Assembly: GCF_011602365.1 (NCBI RefSeq) | Contig: NZ_JAAONZ010000003.1 | Span: forward strand, 434,001 to 498,000 | Direction of reading: 5' to 3' | Origin: Pseudomaricurvus hydrocarbonicus | GTDB lineage: Bacteria > Pseudomonadota > Gammaproteobacteria > Pseudomonadales > Cellvibrionaceae | Length of the DNA stretch: 64,000 nucleotides | Shown here: one piece after another, positions 35,190 to 45,009 of the stretch | Layout: each line of letters opens with the position of its first letter | How positions within the stretch are numbered: the first letter of the stretch is position 1 | Translations under genes and position numbers: made by a program | Notes under the pieces: generated by a model | The model's input: the letters and a program-made list of their open reading frames with translations, nothing else | What the model was told of the DNA's origin: nothing | Databases searched by the model: none

Positions 35190-37145
35190 TTAACTTCCGA
35201 CCCGGCCACCGTCTTTGCGCCGAATGGCGATGACGCTGGGGCGCGGCGGTAACGCCTCATCGAAATCCGGCCAGCGATGCACCGGGTGGTCAAAAGTGGA
35301 GCCGTGCGCGTCTGCGGGGTGTTGTACCGACACAAACAGGGTGTTGCCGTCCGGGGTGAATTCGGGTCCACACAGCTCGGCGCCCAGCGGGCAGCCAAAA
35401 AAGTGTTTGGGGATAGCGCGATAGGGGCCGGCTGTGGGCATCGCCCAGAGGCCGTCATGAAAGCCAAAAGCTTCACAACCGTCGGTGGCTACCCACATAT
35501 TGCCTTGCCGATCAAAGGTCAGGTTGTCCGGGGTTGCAAACCAGCCGGCGTCGCTGACCGTCTCACCGTTGGGGCCGGTGCCGTAAAACCCCTGATTGTT
35601 CAGCGTATCACTGCCGGGATCCCCCCCCAAAATGAAGGTGTTCCACTGAAACGTGTGAGCCGTGTGATCCCGCTGCCCGTCTTTGCCCGGGTGCAGCAAT
35701 TCCAGAATATGGCCGGCGCTATTGTTGAGTCGCATGTTGCCGGGATCCTGGGTTTTGCGTTTTTTGTTCTTCGTCAACATGACGTAGGTGCAATCGTTTA
35801 CCGGGTTGGTTTCAATATCTTCCGGGCGATCCATGGGGGTAGCGCCAATCATGGCAGCCGCACGACGACATTCGATCAATACGTCTGCCTGTGAGTGAAA
35901 GCCAAATTGCTCCGTCAGAAAGGCTTCCCCGTGGCGCAAGGACAGCCATTCGCCGCTGCCATCATCGTTCAGTTTTGCCGCGTAGAGCGTTCCCTGTTCC
36001 AACAGCTGGCGGTTGGCCGCAGGTTGCTCTGGCTGGTAGACGCCGGCGGAGACAAACTTGTAGAAAAATTGAAACTCATCATCGTCGCCGGTATAGGCCA
36101 CAATGGGTTTGCCTGGCTTGGCAACAATGGTGGTGCCTTCGTGCTCAAAACGGCCCAGGCTGGTGAGTTTACGAGGGGTCGATTCCGGGTCGTAAGGGTC
36201 GAGCTCGACCATCCAGCCAAACCGATTCGCTTCGTTGGGCTCCTTTTCGATGTGAAAACGCGGATCGACATCGCCCCAGCGGCGGTTGTCATCGTTGCCA
36301 ATCGCCAGACGCTGGTAATTGTCCTGTTCGGTTTTGGGGATGTTAGAGCGGTTACCGATAAAGGCCGAGCCGATGCCTTCCTCGGCAATCATGACTGTGC
36401 CCCAGGGGGTCTTGCCACCGGCGCAGTTGCCCAGGGTTCCCAGAATGCGAGCGCCGCTCGGGTCCTGTGAGGTTTGCAGGCGCGGGTGGCCAGCCGCAGG
36501 GCCGGTAACGATCATCGGTGTGGTGACTGTGATTCTGCGGTTATACGGACTGTCGGTGTTGACTTGCCAGTGGCCGTTTTGCAATTCAATTTCGACAACC
36601 GAATGTCCACAGGCCTGTTGTTCAATGGCGACGTGTTCCGGTCGGGTATTGAAATCGCCGTCTTCATCATCCCTATAGCCGCTGAACATCAGGTGAGGCT
36701 GGGTGTACTCATGATTCACACACAGAAGTCCGCGCTGGCTGTTGCTCGAAGTGAAATGTTCATACCCCGTTGCGGTTTGCTGGTTGCTTAACGGCATAAA
36801 CCCAATAAAGTCGTTGTTGAAACCAAATCGTTGCGCTTGTGCTGCCGGAGTTAAGGTGTCGGGCGTGAAGCTGTCCTGGCGATGCAGTGAATCCCCCCAG
36901 CTTAATAACCGCTGTGTCTGATAGCCATTGGGAGCGTGATGATGATGGTCCAGGCGGTGGGCAATTTCTTCAAAACTCAGCGTTTGTTGCTGTTGGCAAC
37001 CACTCAAGGCGCCGGTTAAGGTGCTGGCCGAAACCAGAGTGGTGGCAGATGCCAGGCCAGCGCTGCCGCGTGCGGTATTTTTTAAAAAATGACGTCGGCT
37101 CAGAGCGTTTGCGGGACAGTTTGGTGTGTTTTTTTCGTCAGTCAT
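35190..37145 (-). CDS. PhoX/DUF839-family exported phosphatase-like protein
   Basis: A 651-residue protein with a twin-arginine signal (SRRHFLKNTARGSAGLAS), so it is exported folded by Tat. The mature part follows the DUF839/PhoX architecture: GFMPLSNQ, LLCVNHEYTQPHL, VVEIELQNGHWQV, a middle GTVMIAEEGIG and the late FTPDGNTLFVSVQHP with HPVHRWPDFD. PhoX enzymes are Ca/Fe-dependent alkaline phosphatases; activity of this particular branch is not certain. The frame is open to 37181, but ATG 37145 starts the Tat signal. It lies 43 bases after an AraC regulator on the same strand. An eight-base G tract (35621-35628) lies in the coding region. Confidence 0.85.
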   Translation of the reverse strand: MTDEKNTPNCPANALSRRHFLKNTARGSAGLASATTLVSASTLTGALSGCQQQQTLSFEEIAHRLDHHHHAPNGYQTQRLLSWGDSLHRQDSFTPDTLTPAAQAQRFGFNNDFIGFMPLSNQQTATGYEHFTSSNSQRGLLCVNHEYTQPHLMFSGYRDDEDGDFNTRPEHVAIEQQACGHSVVEIELQNGHWQVNTDSPYNRRITVTTPMIVTGPAAGHPRLQTSQDPSGARILGTLGNCAGGKTPWGTVMIAEEGIGSAFIGNRSNIPKTEQDNYQRLAIGNDDNRRWGDVDPRFHIEKEPNEANRFGWMVELDPYDPESTPRKLTSLGRFEHEGTTIVAKPGKPIVAYTGDDDEFQFFYKFVSAGVYQPEQPAANRQLLEQGTLYAAKLNDDGSGEWLSLRHGEAFLTEQFGFHSQADVLIECRRAAAMIGATPMDRPEDIETNPVNDCTYVMLTKNKKRKTQDPGNMRLNNSAGHILELLHPGKDGQRDHTAHTFQWNTFILGGDPGSDTLNNQGFYGTGPNGETVSDAGWFATPDNLTFDRQGNMWVATDGCEAFGFHDGLWAMPTAGPYRAIPKHFFGCPLGAELCGPEFTPDGNTLFVSVQHPADAHGSTFDHPVHRWPDFDEALPPRPSVIAIRRKDGGRVGS

Positions 37146-37188
37146 AATCCGTATCGGTGTGGTTAATGAGTGGAAGGTCACGGTGAAA

Positions 37189-38265
37189 CTACGGCGGCGT
37201 TATGGCGTCGTCAGTGTTTAAAGGGCTGGAGGGCTTCAGGCTGAGCAGTTGCTGCTTGAGGGCGCTGGGTAAAAAGCCTGTCCAGCGTTTGAATGAGCGC
37301 CGAAAATTGGCGCTGTCATTGATGCGCAGATAGTGTGCGGTTTCTTCATTGTTCATTTGCCAGATGACCAGCGAAGACAGCGCCAGCAGTTTGCGGGCAT
37401 AGTCGAGTTCTTGTTGAAAGCTGGTGTGATGGGCTTTTAAACGACGCTTGAAGGTTGCCGGGCTCACGCCATATAAATCGGAGCAGCGCTGTAGGGTGAT
37501 GTCCTCCCGCAGCGCTCGGCGCAATAGCAGCCGCTGTAAATTTTCTATAAACCCCTGGCGTCCTGGAATTTTACGCAGCAGTTGCTGACACTGTGTCAGG
37601 GCCTGTCGTTTGATAAACTCACTGGCGTTGGTCAGGGTTTTCTGGCTGATGGTGTCGGGGATAATGACGGCGGTGACCGGAGCATTGTAAACAATACGGC
37701 TGCCCAGGTAGGTGTGCAGTGGGGCCGTATCCAGCGGTTGGCTGTGTTCCAGCAGGAACGCCAGCTGGTTGCTGTCAATGTCACTGGCTTTGAGCAAGGT
37801 GATCAGGGAAGAGATAAAGCTCTGAAACAGGAACGGCTGTTGTTGCGGGCAACCAATGGCATCATTAACGATCAGGTAGTGGTTTTTCGAGTCCGAAACC
37901 AGATGCAGGTAACACATGGGGTAATAGAGGCGACAATACGTGCGCAATATCTCCAGCAGATCCCGAATGCTGGCGGCATTACTAATGGCTTGTAATAGAA
38001 TACTGTTGTTGATGTATGGCAATTGGCGACCAAAACGCAAGGCCAGTTCCGGTTGGCGCTCCTGCTTGCCCAGGTTTCCAATCAGGTGTTTCAGTTGCGC
38101 ACAGCTGATGTTGTGATCTCTGCGGGTTAGGTCACTCAGAAAAATCCCGGTGCCCCGCAACAGTTCATCAATGTCCATGCGGCTGTTTTTAGCCAGCTCC
38201 AGCAGAGCGGCGGGCACTTGGCTGATCGGCAGTATCTTGTCATCTGCTACAAAGTAATCGCGCAT
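37189..38265 (-). CDS. AraC-family regulator (OruR-type)
   Basis: 358 residues with the N-terminal arabinose-binding-like domain of the OruR/ArgR group (about 15-200: LLELAKNSRMDIDELLRGTG) and a C-terminal double HTH (CSDLYGVSPATFKRRLKAH, HYLRINDSANFRRSFKRWTG). Its position directly before the PhoX-type gene suggests it may be co-transcribed with it, but the target is not evident. Confidence 0.88.
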   Translation of the reverse strand: MRDYFVADDKILPISQVPAALLELAKNSRMDIDELLRGTGIFLSDLTRRDHNISCAQLKHLIGNLGKQERQPELALRFGRQLPYINNSILLQAISNAASIRDLLEILRTYCRLYYPMCYLHLVSDSKNHYLIVNDAIGCPQQQPFLFQSFISSLITLLKASDIDSNQLAFLLEHSQPLDTAPLHTYLGSRIVYNAPVTAVIIPDTISQKTLTNASEFIKRQALTQCQQLLRKIPGRQGFIENLQRLLLRRALREDITLQRCSDLYGVSPATFKRRLKAHHTSFQQELDYARKLLALSSLVIWQMNNEETAHYLRINDSANFRRSFKRWTGFLPSALKQQLLSLKPSSPLNTDDAITPP

Positions 38266-38330
38266 GAGGCCGTCCTTTTGCTGTCCCTTCCCAGATGTTG
38301 ATGTGCGTCACCCAACGATGAGTTCCGTGA

Positions 38331-39275
38331 TCAAGCCGCTGTCTTGGTCGCTTGAGTGCGTTTATGAAATTTATCCGTTTCCAGCCTCTGAGTCAGAGTC
38401 CCCAATAACCTCTGTGCATGGTCGCCATCACTGTGGTCAACCAGGCTGATATTGCATTCGATGAACACAGAGCGAGCGGCGTTTTCAGGCTTAAACGCCA
38501 TGTTCTTCAGAGCATTCAAGATTTCTTCGGCGTAGATGCGGGCGTCGATCATGTGTGTTTGAGGAAATAAGACGATGAAGCGATCACCGGCATAGCGACA
38601 GGCAAGATCCACACTGCGGATGTTCAAGGTCAGCATGTGGGCCACTTGTGTCAGTAGCCGGTCGCCATCCTGATCGCCGAAATGGCGGTTGAAGCTGTTA
38701 AAATTGCTGATGTCCAGCATCAGCAATGAGAAAGGCTGTTGAGTATTCCGGTAGTGCACAATCTCTCGCTCGACTTGTTTCTGCATGTAAAGTGCTGTGT
38801 ATAAGTCGGTGACGTAATCCAGTGCGCTGTGCTCACGGTAAAAGCGTTCCTTGGATTGCAGTCGCTGGTTGATGGCGACCTGTTCCTGATTCCATAAATA
38901 GAGCCCGTAAGCCAGAATCACCACCGCAATAGGGGCGGTGACCGATTCCACCAGATCGCCAAATATCAACCCCGGTTCCAGTATGAATATTTCATCAATC
39001 ACATCCTGAAAGGTTGCCGCACTAAAGCCGATTAGCCCGAATGCCAAATAATTCGTGACGCGTCCCCGGGGACGGCTGCTGAGGACAAATGCCAGAAACA
39101 TCAGCATCAGTCCCATGGTTGAGCCCTCGCCGAAAATATCGATCCAGGTAATCTCACGCCAGGCTTTGGCCTCACCTAAAAGCATATTGCCTGCCAGTAC
39201 GGCGGCACAGGTCCCCACTAGCAGGACAATTTTTGAAAAATGCAGCGATACGTGGTTTTTCATGGGACTGTTCAT
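38331..39275 (-). CDS. Membrane protein with degenerate GGDEF domain
   Basis: 314 residues. About four hydrophobic segments (15-35, 50-67, 72-88, 110-128) precede a coiled linker and a GGDEF-like domain (150-290). The signature loop reads AGDRF (229-233) in place of GGDEF, and the C-terminal part lacks the usual ALYxAK ending. The metal Asp178 (LLMLDIS) is kept. Reduced or absent cyclase activity is likely; it could bind GTP or act as a scaffold. It lies 65 bases upstream of the AraC gene on the same strand. Confidence 0.85.
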   Translation of the reverse strand: MNSPMKNHVSLHFSKIVLLVGTCAAVLAGNMLLGEAKAWREITWIDIFGEGSTMGLMLMFLAFVLSSRPRGRVTNYLAFGLIGFSAATFQDVIDEIFILEPGLIFGDLVESVTAPIAVVILAYGLYLWNQEQVAINQRLQSKERFYREHSALDYVTDLYTALYMQKQVEREIVHYRNTQQPFSLLMLDISNFNSFNRHFGDQDGDRLLTQVAHMLTLNIRSVDLACRYAGDRFIVLFPQTHMIDARIYAEEILNALKNMAFKPENAARSVFIECNISLVDHSDGDHAQRLLGTLTQRLETDKFHKRTQATKTAA

Positions 39276-39460
39276 TAAATCATTGACGCTGTTGATGAAT
39301 CGTTGGCTGCCAGAATGAGACAGTCCTGTGACAAAACGATGACAGCCGATAGGGGATGGATTGCTGATGGAATGGCAGGAAGGGTCAGATCAGATCATCG
39401 CAATTCCAGCCGATTGAGTGAAAAACGGATGTTTATGTCTTTTCCAGAGTAAGCGTGTTG

Positions 39461-39483
39461 AAAAAAGGGGCTGAAAGAGCCCC
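39461..39483 (-). terminator. Intrinsic terminator facing the GGDEF gene
   Basis: On the minus strand GGGGCT-ctttc-AGCCCC is followed by six T residues. No minus-strand gene lies directly upstream, so it either ends a small transcript from 39490-39800 or sits in the leader of the GGDEF gene. The 527-base gap (39276-39802) otherwise holds only the Pho-box-like site. Confidence 0.65.
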
Positions 39484-39620
39484 GGCCGGTGTTAAAGGCC
39501 GATATTCCATCGGCTGCGCTTTTCTACAGAGAGTCAAAAAAGATCAGACAACCTCAGATTTCCCTCGGGATCAGCCCTATATTCTGCATTCTCACTGTCA
39601 TCAGCGGCGCGCTGAATTTC

Positions 39621-39638
39621 TTGTCACCAAAGTGTCAT
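39621..39638 (+). promoter_or_regulatory. Pho-box-like site upstream of the phytase-linked receptor
   Basis: TTGTCAC-caaa-GTGTCAT has the 7-4-7 layout of the PhoB box (CTGTCAT repeats) with 12 of 14 positions agreeing. A further CTGTCAT is at 39595-39601. No clear -10 follows at the ideal distance. Confidence 0.4.
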
Positions 39639-39802
39639 GGTCTGCTCGTAGCGTGGGTCTGGATCTTACAGGCTCGCAGTTGGCGCTGTATGGATAATCG
39701 ATTTTATGAGTCAACAAAACTTCGGCTTTGTTGAGGGAAAACGTTGAGTCAGAGCCACCATAAAACCTTGATGTCAATAATTCAGAAAGATTTGGGGATA
39801 CT

Positions 39803-42628
39803 ATGAAAACTTCGGTAAAAGCCATCATGGCAACCAGTGCGTTTGTGTGCGCATTTAATGCGGCGGCCGATGGTCGCCTTGAAGGCCGAGTCAGTGATGC
39901 GGCTGGAGGCGTGTATTTTGATGGCGCCATTGTACGATTGAAAGAATTGAAACTGGAGTCCAGTTCACAAAACGGCGGACGCTTTTCATTCAATTCTATC
40001 CCGGCCGGGACTTACACCCTGAGCGTTGATTATCTGGGGGCTGAGTCGGTACAGCAGCAGATTCAAGTGACGGACAATCAAACCACCAAAGAAATGGTCA
40101 AGATTGGTCGCGATGTCGCCAGTATGGAGAACCTGATCGTTGTGGGGCAGGCGGCTGGAGCGTCCAGTGCGCTGAACAAACAGCGCGCCGCAGACAACTT
40201 TAAATCAATTGTCGCTGCGGATTCTATTGGCCAGTTTCCCGATGAGAACGTCAGTGAGGCCTTGCAGCGCATGCCGGGTGTTTTCATTCAGCGTGACCAG
40301 GGCGAAGGTCGTTTCGTCGGTATTCGCGGAGCCAGCCCAGAATTAAACAGTGCCACTATCAATGGCATGAACATCCCTTCTCCAGAGAGTAATCGTCGCT
40401 CAGTGGCGCTGGATGTTATACCTTCCGGATTGCTGGAAGGTCTGGAGGTGACCAAGACGGTGACCTCTGATATGGATGGCAGCAGTATTGGCGGTAACAT
40501 CGAAGTGAAAAGCCTGACGGCTTTTGATCGTGATGGCATGACCTATAAGGTTTCCGCAGAGGGTAACTACAATGAGCTGGAATCCGAAGTCAGTCCAAAG
40601 CTGGCAGGCACGTTCACCAATGCTTTTGATGTGGGTGTGGGTCAGTTGGGGGTCGCAGCGGCTGTGAGTTGGCAGGACCGTGACTTTGGTTCGGAGACCA
40701 TGGAAGGCGCCGGCGAATGGGACTCGGACATCGAAGATTCCGGTTACCGTGGACCCGCTAAAATGGAACAGCGTGATTACACCGTCAATCGCAAGCGCCT
40801 GGGAGCGGCACTGAATCTGGATTGGCGTCCGAGTGATACTTCCGAGTATTACCTGCGCAGTTTGTACAGCCATTTTGAAGATCAGGAATACCGTCAGCGG
40901 GCCGAGTATAAGTTCGATAAAGGTGATCTTGACCGTATTGATGATCACTCCGCACTCTGGACTGACGCAGACATGGAACGTGACCTGAAAGACCGCTACG
41001 AGGAACAAAAAATTACCTCAGTGGTGTTGGGTGGTTTAAACATGTCCGGAGACTGGACCTACGAGTATTCACTAGGCTATTCCAAGTCACTGGAAAATGA
41101 GCCGGATTATCACGCGACGACTTTCAAGGCCAAAGACATTGACATGGGCTATGCCGCTTTGGGGGAAACCCCGGCAGTGTTTGCGGAAGAAGATGGTTTT
41201 GTCGCGTCCAATTTTGAATTGGATGAAGTTAAAATTGCTGACAACTACACTCAGGACGAAATGTTTACCTACAAGTTTGACGTTACCCGGGAGATGGATT
41301 TTGCGGGCAATCCGGGCTACCTGAAATTTGGCGGTAAATTTACCACGCGTGAAAAAACCAATGATGTGAGCTCTCAAATCTACGACGATTTTAGCTCCCT
41401 GGGAGATCCTGCGCTGGATGGCTTTAGTCACTCACTGGTTGAATACGATATTGGCCGGCTGGGCCCAGCCATTGATCAGGGTCTGGTGGACAACTTTATT
41501 CATGCCAATGTCCATGGCAGTGGTATCAGCTTGCAAGATGGAGGTTTGACGGGTGAAGCCTATAACGAAAGTCTGGTTGCCTCAGCGCGGGATTATGTGA
41601 TTGAAGAAGATGTGCAGGCGGCGTACCTGATGAGTCGTGTGGACATTAATGATCTGCGTCTGGTCTATGGTGTGAGGTACGAAGGCACTGCAGTGGATTC
41701 GCGAGGTTTCGATGCCCGCCTGATTGAAGGTGACAATGGCGATTTCAGCCATTCCATCGATGCAGTCAGTTACGACAAGGACTACCACCATGTGTTGCCG
41801 AGCATCAACGCCCGCTATCGGTTGGGGGATGACCTGATTGTGCGTGCGGCGTACTCAGAGACCATCGCGCGGCCCTCGTTTGGCGATATCACGCCTTCTC
41901 CTGAAGACATCTCCATTGAAGAGGATGAATTGAAAGTCGAAGCGGGAAATCCTGATCTGGATCCGTATGAATCCACTAATGTTGACTTGATTGTAGAATA
42001 TTATCCGGGCGATATCGGGGTGATCAGTGCGGCTCTGTTCTACAAAAAAATTGAAAACTTTATTTTTACGGCTGATGTCAGCGATGTGGTTGATGCTTCT
42101 GTGTACGCGCCGGGCGTGACGATCAATGACAGTGAAATCTACATGCCATTGAATGGCGGCAGTGCGGACTTGTACGGTCTTGAACTGGCTTACACCAAAA
42201 ACTTTCAGTCGGGTTTTCTGATCCAGGCCAACGCCACCTTTACCAGCAGTGATGCCGATCTGGGGCTGGGTGCCGATACTTCCCGCAGCTCCAGTATTGA
42301 CTTGCCCGAGCAGGCAGATACGGTGGGTAATCTGGTGTTTGGTTATGAAACGGGTCCATTCAGTCTGCGCTTGTCAGCGGCTTACAAAAGTGAAACCTTG
42401 ATGGAGCTGGATTTGGGCGATGCAGATAATGACATCTACGAGGATGATCACATGCAGATCGATTTCTCTGCAAAATACGATGTCAGTGATTCCATGCAAG
42501 TGTACTTTAATGCGATCAATCTCAATGATGAACCCATGTATCTGTATCAGGGCAGCCGCAAGTACAACGCTCAATATGAAGAATATGGTCCCTCGTTTGT
42601 TTTGGGGCTGACTTACCGAAATTTTTGA
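39803..42628 (+). CDS. TonB-dependent outer-membrane receptor, phytase-linked
   Basis: A 941-residue outer-membrane transporter. After the signal peptide comes a carboxypeptidase-regulatory-like Ig domain (about 25-105, GRLEGRVSDAAGGVYFDGAI), then the plug (GQFPDENVSEALQRMPGV, VGIRGASPELNSATINGM), and a beta barrel ending in the aromatic C-terminus LGLTYRNF. The plug pattern matches the Xanthomonas/Caulobacter-type receptors that take up complex substrates. The phytase lipoprotein gene follows 73 bases later, so phytate or its breakdown products are a likely cargo. A Pho-box-like site lies upstream. Confidence 0.92.
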   Translation: MKTSVKAIMATSAFVCAFNAAADGRLEGRVSDAAGGVYFDGAIVRLKELKLESSSQNGGRFSFNSIPAGTYTLSVDYLGAESVQQQIQVTDNQTTKEMVKIGRDVASMENLIVVGQAAGASSALNKQRAADNFKSIVAADSIGQFPDENVSEALQRMPGVFIQRDQGEGRFVGIRGASPELNSATINGMNIPSPESNRRSVALDVIPSGLLEGLEVTKTVTSDMDGSSIGGNIEVKSLTAFDRDGMTYKVSAEGNYNELESEVSPKLAGTFTNAFDVGVGQLGVAAAVSWQDRDFGSETMEGAGEWDSDIEDSGYRGPAKMEQRDYTVNRKRLGAALNLDWRPSDTSEYYLRSLYSHFEDQEYRQRAEYKFDKGDLDRIDDHSALWTDADMERDLKDRYEEQKITSVVLGGLNMSGDWTYEYSLGYSKSLENEPDYHATTFKAKDIDMGYAALGETPAVFAEEDGFVASNFELDEVKIADNYTQDEMFTYKFDVTREMDFAGNPGYLKFGGKFTTREKTNDVSSQIYDDFSSLGDPALDGFSHSLVEYDIGRLGPAIDQGLVDNFIHANVHGSGISLQDGGLTGEAYNESLVASARDYVIEEDVQAAYLMSRVDINDLRLVYGVRYEGTAVDSRGFDARLIEGDNGDFSHSIDAVSYDKDYHHVLPSINARYRLGDDLIVRAAYSETIARPSFGDITPSPEDISIEEDELKVEAGNPDLDPYESTNVDLIVEYYPGDIGVISAALFYKKIENFIFTADVSDVVDASVYAPGVTINDSEIYMPLNGGSADLYGLELAYTKNFQSGFLIQANATFTSSDADLGLGADTSRSSSIDLPEQADTVGNLVFGYETGPFSLRLSAAYKSETLMELDLGDADNDIYEDDHMQIDFSAKYDVSDSMQVYFNAINLNDEPMYLYQGSRKYNAQYEEYGPSFVLGLTYRNF

Positions 42629-42647
42629 TTCTTGCTCGTTAGGATTG

Positions 42648-42674
42648 GGGCCCGGCTTGCCGGGCCCATTTTTT
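42648..42674 (+). terminator. Terminator between receptor and phytase genes
   Basis: GGGCCCGGC-tt-GCCGGGCCC followed by A and six T residues. It lies within a 73-base gap, so phytase expression would depend on read-through or a promoter within the gap. Confidence 0.85.
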
Positions 42675-42701
42675 AATTGTTGTGGGTATACTAAAAGAAC
42701 T

Positions 42702-44828
42702 ATGAAGAAACTTATTGGTTTGTGTGCATTGGTTACAACCCTGTCTGTGGGGCTGGCAGCGTGTTCAGACTCAGACGCCGTTACCGAGTCTGGCCAGTCT
42801 CCGGGTTCAGCCTCATCTGCACACTCAAGGGGCGCTGATCGCGCGTTAACCTTGAGAGAAGTCGGTAATCAACTCAACGGCCTGGACGGTTTCACCGTTC
42901 GCGCAGTCGATACAGCCTATGGCCCCCGAGTGGTTGTTTCCAGTGAAAATCAGGGCGTGGTGATTGTGAATGAACAGGGCAGCATTCTGGCCCGGCCAAC
43001 CTCCGGCGATACCAAGTCCATTGATGTGCGTCGTGATGGCAGTGGTAGTGGTTTTTGGATCAGTCATGTGGACGAAAAAAACAATGCCATAGGGCTGGGC
43101 TTTTTTGATCCCAAGGTCAATGACTACCAGTCTGTCAGCTGGTCTCAGAGCTGGGATCAAACTGTCATCGCAGCTTGTTTGTCGAAGCCGGATTTCCTGC
43201 AACCGCATGAATTGATGGTGTGGGTGGTGACAGAAGAGGGTATGGCTTATCAGCAGCTGTTGTCGAAACAAGAATCGAAACCAGCCCCTGCTGTGCAGGC
43301 CCAAAGTGTTCGGGAAGTGGCGCTGGGCGAGGGAGTAAAGGTCTGTGCGATTGATGACCGGCAGCAAAGGTTTTACTGGTCACAGAGCAACATCGGCTTG
43401 ATGTCCATGAACAGCGATGAAGAAAAAGACGAGCAACGCCGGTTGCTGGCGGCGGTTCAGCCGGTCGGGGAATTGAACGCTGCGCCGACGGATTTGCAGG
43501 TTTTGCGCCACGCCGGGGTTGTAACCGCGACGGTTGCTGAATCTGCGTCGGTGCAACTTTATTCTTTATCCGGCAAAAAGATCACTCAGTTCGAGATTGA
43601 GGCGAACAGTTCGCATCCTGTCACGAGTGTGGCTTTGCTTGAAGCCGATGTGACAGCAGAAAGTCGTCTGGTAAACACCGCTGAGCAACCGGCGAGCAGC
43701 TGGCGATGGTGGGCGATGGCCGATGAGGGGCAGCAGTTATTCGTGGCCACCACCGCTGCGCTGACCTCCTTGCCGCGACGTACGGATGAAACGGTACCGA
43801 CCTATACGGTGTTTCCTGTCGCACAGACAGACGTTGTCAACAGTTACGGCGATGCTGCAGATGATCCGGAAATCTGGGTCAACCCACAAGCACCTCAAAA
43901 CAGCCTCATTCTGGCCACGGACAAACAGCAAGGGTTGTGGGTGTACGACTTGCGGGGACGTGCAAAGCAGTTGCTGCCGCGCGGCAAGTTAAACAATGTT
44001 GACCTCCGTTATGGCTTTGCGTTGTCGCCGTCAAAAACCGTGGATTTGGCGATGGCAACCAGCCGCACCACCAACAATCTGGATTTGTTTGCCATCGACA
44101 CCGTCAGCGGCGAGGTGAGTTTTCTGACGGGTGATGTCCTCGATGAATCGATCATTGAACCCTATGGCGGATGCTTGTATCAGTCAAAAACCACTCACCA
44201 AACCTACGCATTTGTGAACAATAAAGACGGTTTGTATCAACAGTGGGCCTTAACGACAGCGGTTCAGGATGGGCAAACCCGCATTCAAAGCCGTAAAGTC
44301 CGGGAATTTAGCCTCAAAGGGCAGCCGGAGGGGTGTGTGGCGGATGATGAAACGGGGTTGCTGTACGTGGGTGAAGAAAACTACGGTCTCTGGATGATCA
44401 GTGCCGAAGCGGACGGCAGCTCTGACCTTCGGCTCATTGATTCGGTAGACGGCGGGCGTCTGGTCGCGGATGTTGAAGGCATCAGCCTTTACACCGACGG
44501 TGATGGTGAGGGTTACGTGGTAGTGTCCAGCCAGGGTGATAATGCCTATGTGCTTTATGACCGCAAAACCCAGAAGTACGTCGGGCGCTTTCGGGTCCGG
44601 GCCAATGCTGGCTTGGGCATTGATGGCAGCTCTGAAACCGACGGTCTCGCGGTCACCAGCGCCAATTTGGGGGGTGAGTTTGCTCGCGGTCTGCTGGTGG
44701 TTCAGGATGGTCGCAACCGTATGCCCTCGGGCCGACAAAATTTTAAATTGGTGTCGTGGGACGCTGTTGAAAAAGGCTTGGGCCGCTTTTCTGAGTGGGC
44801 GCCTTCGGCTCAGACTCAGACTCAATAG
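42702..44828 (+). CDS. Beta-propeller phytase (3-phytase family) lipoprotein
   Basis: A 708-residue lipoprotein (SVGLAAC) likely anchored in the outer membrane. The C-terminal half (from about 370) is a beta-propeller phytase: YGDAADDPEIWVNP, LATDKQQGLWVYDL, KGQPEGCVADDETGLLYVGE and the late DVEGISLYTDGDGEGYVVVS, all with the acidic Ca-binding pattern. The N-terminal half is a second, diverged propeller, as in dual-domain phytases of aquatic bacteria. It releases phosphate from inositol hexakisphosphate. The start at 42702 begins the lipoprotein signal; the frame itself is open from 42645. Confidence 0.9.
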   Translation: MKKLIGLCALVTTLSVGLAACSDSDAVTESGQSPGSASSAHSRGADRALTLREVGNQLNGLDGFTVRAVDTAYGPRVVVSSENQGVVIVNEQGSILARPTSGDTKSIDVRRDGSGSGFWISHVDEKNNAIGLGFFDPKVNDYQSVSWSQSWDQTVIAACLSKPDFLQPHELMVWVVTEEGMAYQQLLSKQESKPAPAVQAQSVREVALGEGVKVCAIDDRQQRFYWSQSNIGLMSMNSDEEKDEQRRLLAAVQPVGELNAAPTDLQVLRHAGVVTATVAESASVQLYSLSGKKITQFEIEANSSHPVTSVALLEADVTAESRLVNTAEQPASSWRWWAMADEGQQLFVATTAALTSLPRRTDETVPTYTVFPVAQTDVVNSYGDAADDPEIWVNPQAPQNSLILATDKQQGLWVYDLRGRAKQLLPRGKLNNVDLRYGFALSPSKTVDLAMATSRTTNNLDLFAIDTVSGEVSFLTGDVLDESIIEPYGGCLYQSKTTHQTYAFVNNKDGLYQQWALTTAVQDGQTRIQSRKVREFSLKGQPEGCVADDETGLLYVGEENYGLWMISAEADGSSDLRLIDSVDGGRLVADVEGISLYTDGDGEGYVVVSSQGDNAYVLYDRKTQKYVGRFRVRANAGLGIDGSSETDGLAVTSANLGGEFARGLLVVQDGRNRMPSGRQNFKLVSWDAVEKGLGRFSEWAPSAQTQTQ

Positions 44829-44969
44829 GCCCGCGCTTGAGCCATTGGCCGCCAACAACCCGGCAAGCAAAGCTGGGGTGTGTGGCTTCATTCAGCGTCA
44901 ATGGGCGGCTTGTCATGGCGCTATTCACTGGTTTTTAGCCAGGCGTTAATGACGATGGTTGCTTGAACG

Positions 44970-45009
44970 GCAACACGCACCGCCATCAGTGGTGGGCGTG
45001 TTGCTTTTT
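44970..45009 (+). terminator. Phytase terminator inside the 3' end of the AraC gene
   Basis: GCAACACGC (44970-44978) pairs with GCGTGTTGC (44996-45004) and is followed by TTTTT. The convergent AraC gene ends at 44986, so the stem is partly coding on the other strand. Confidence 0.75.
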
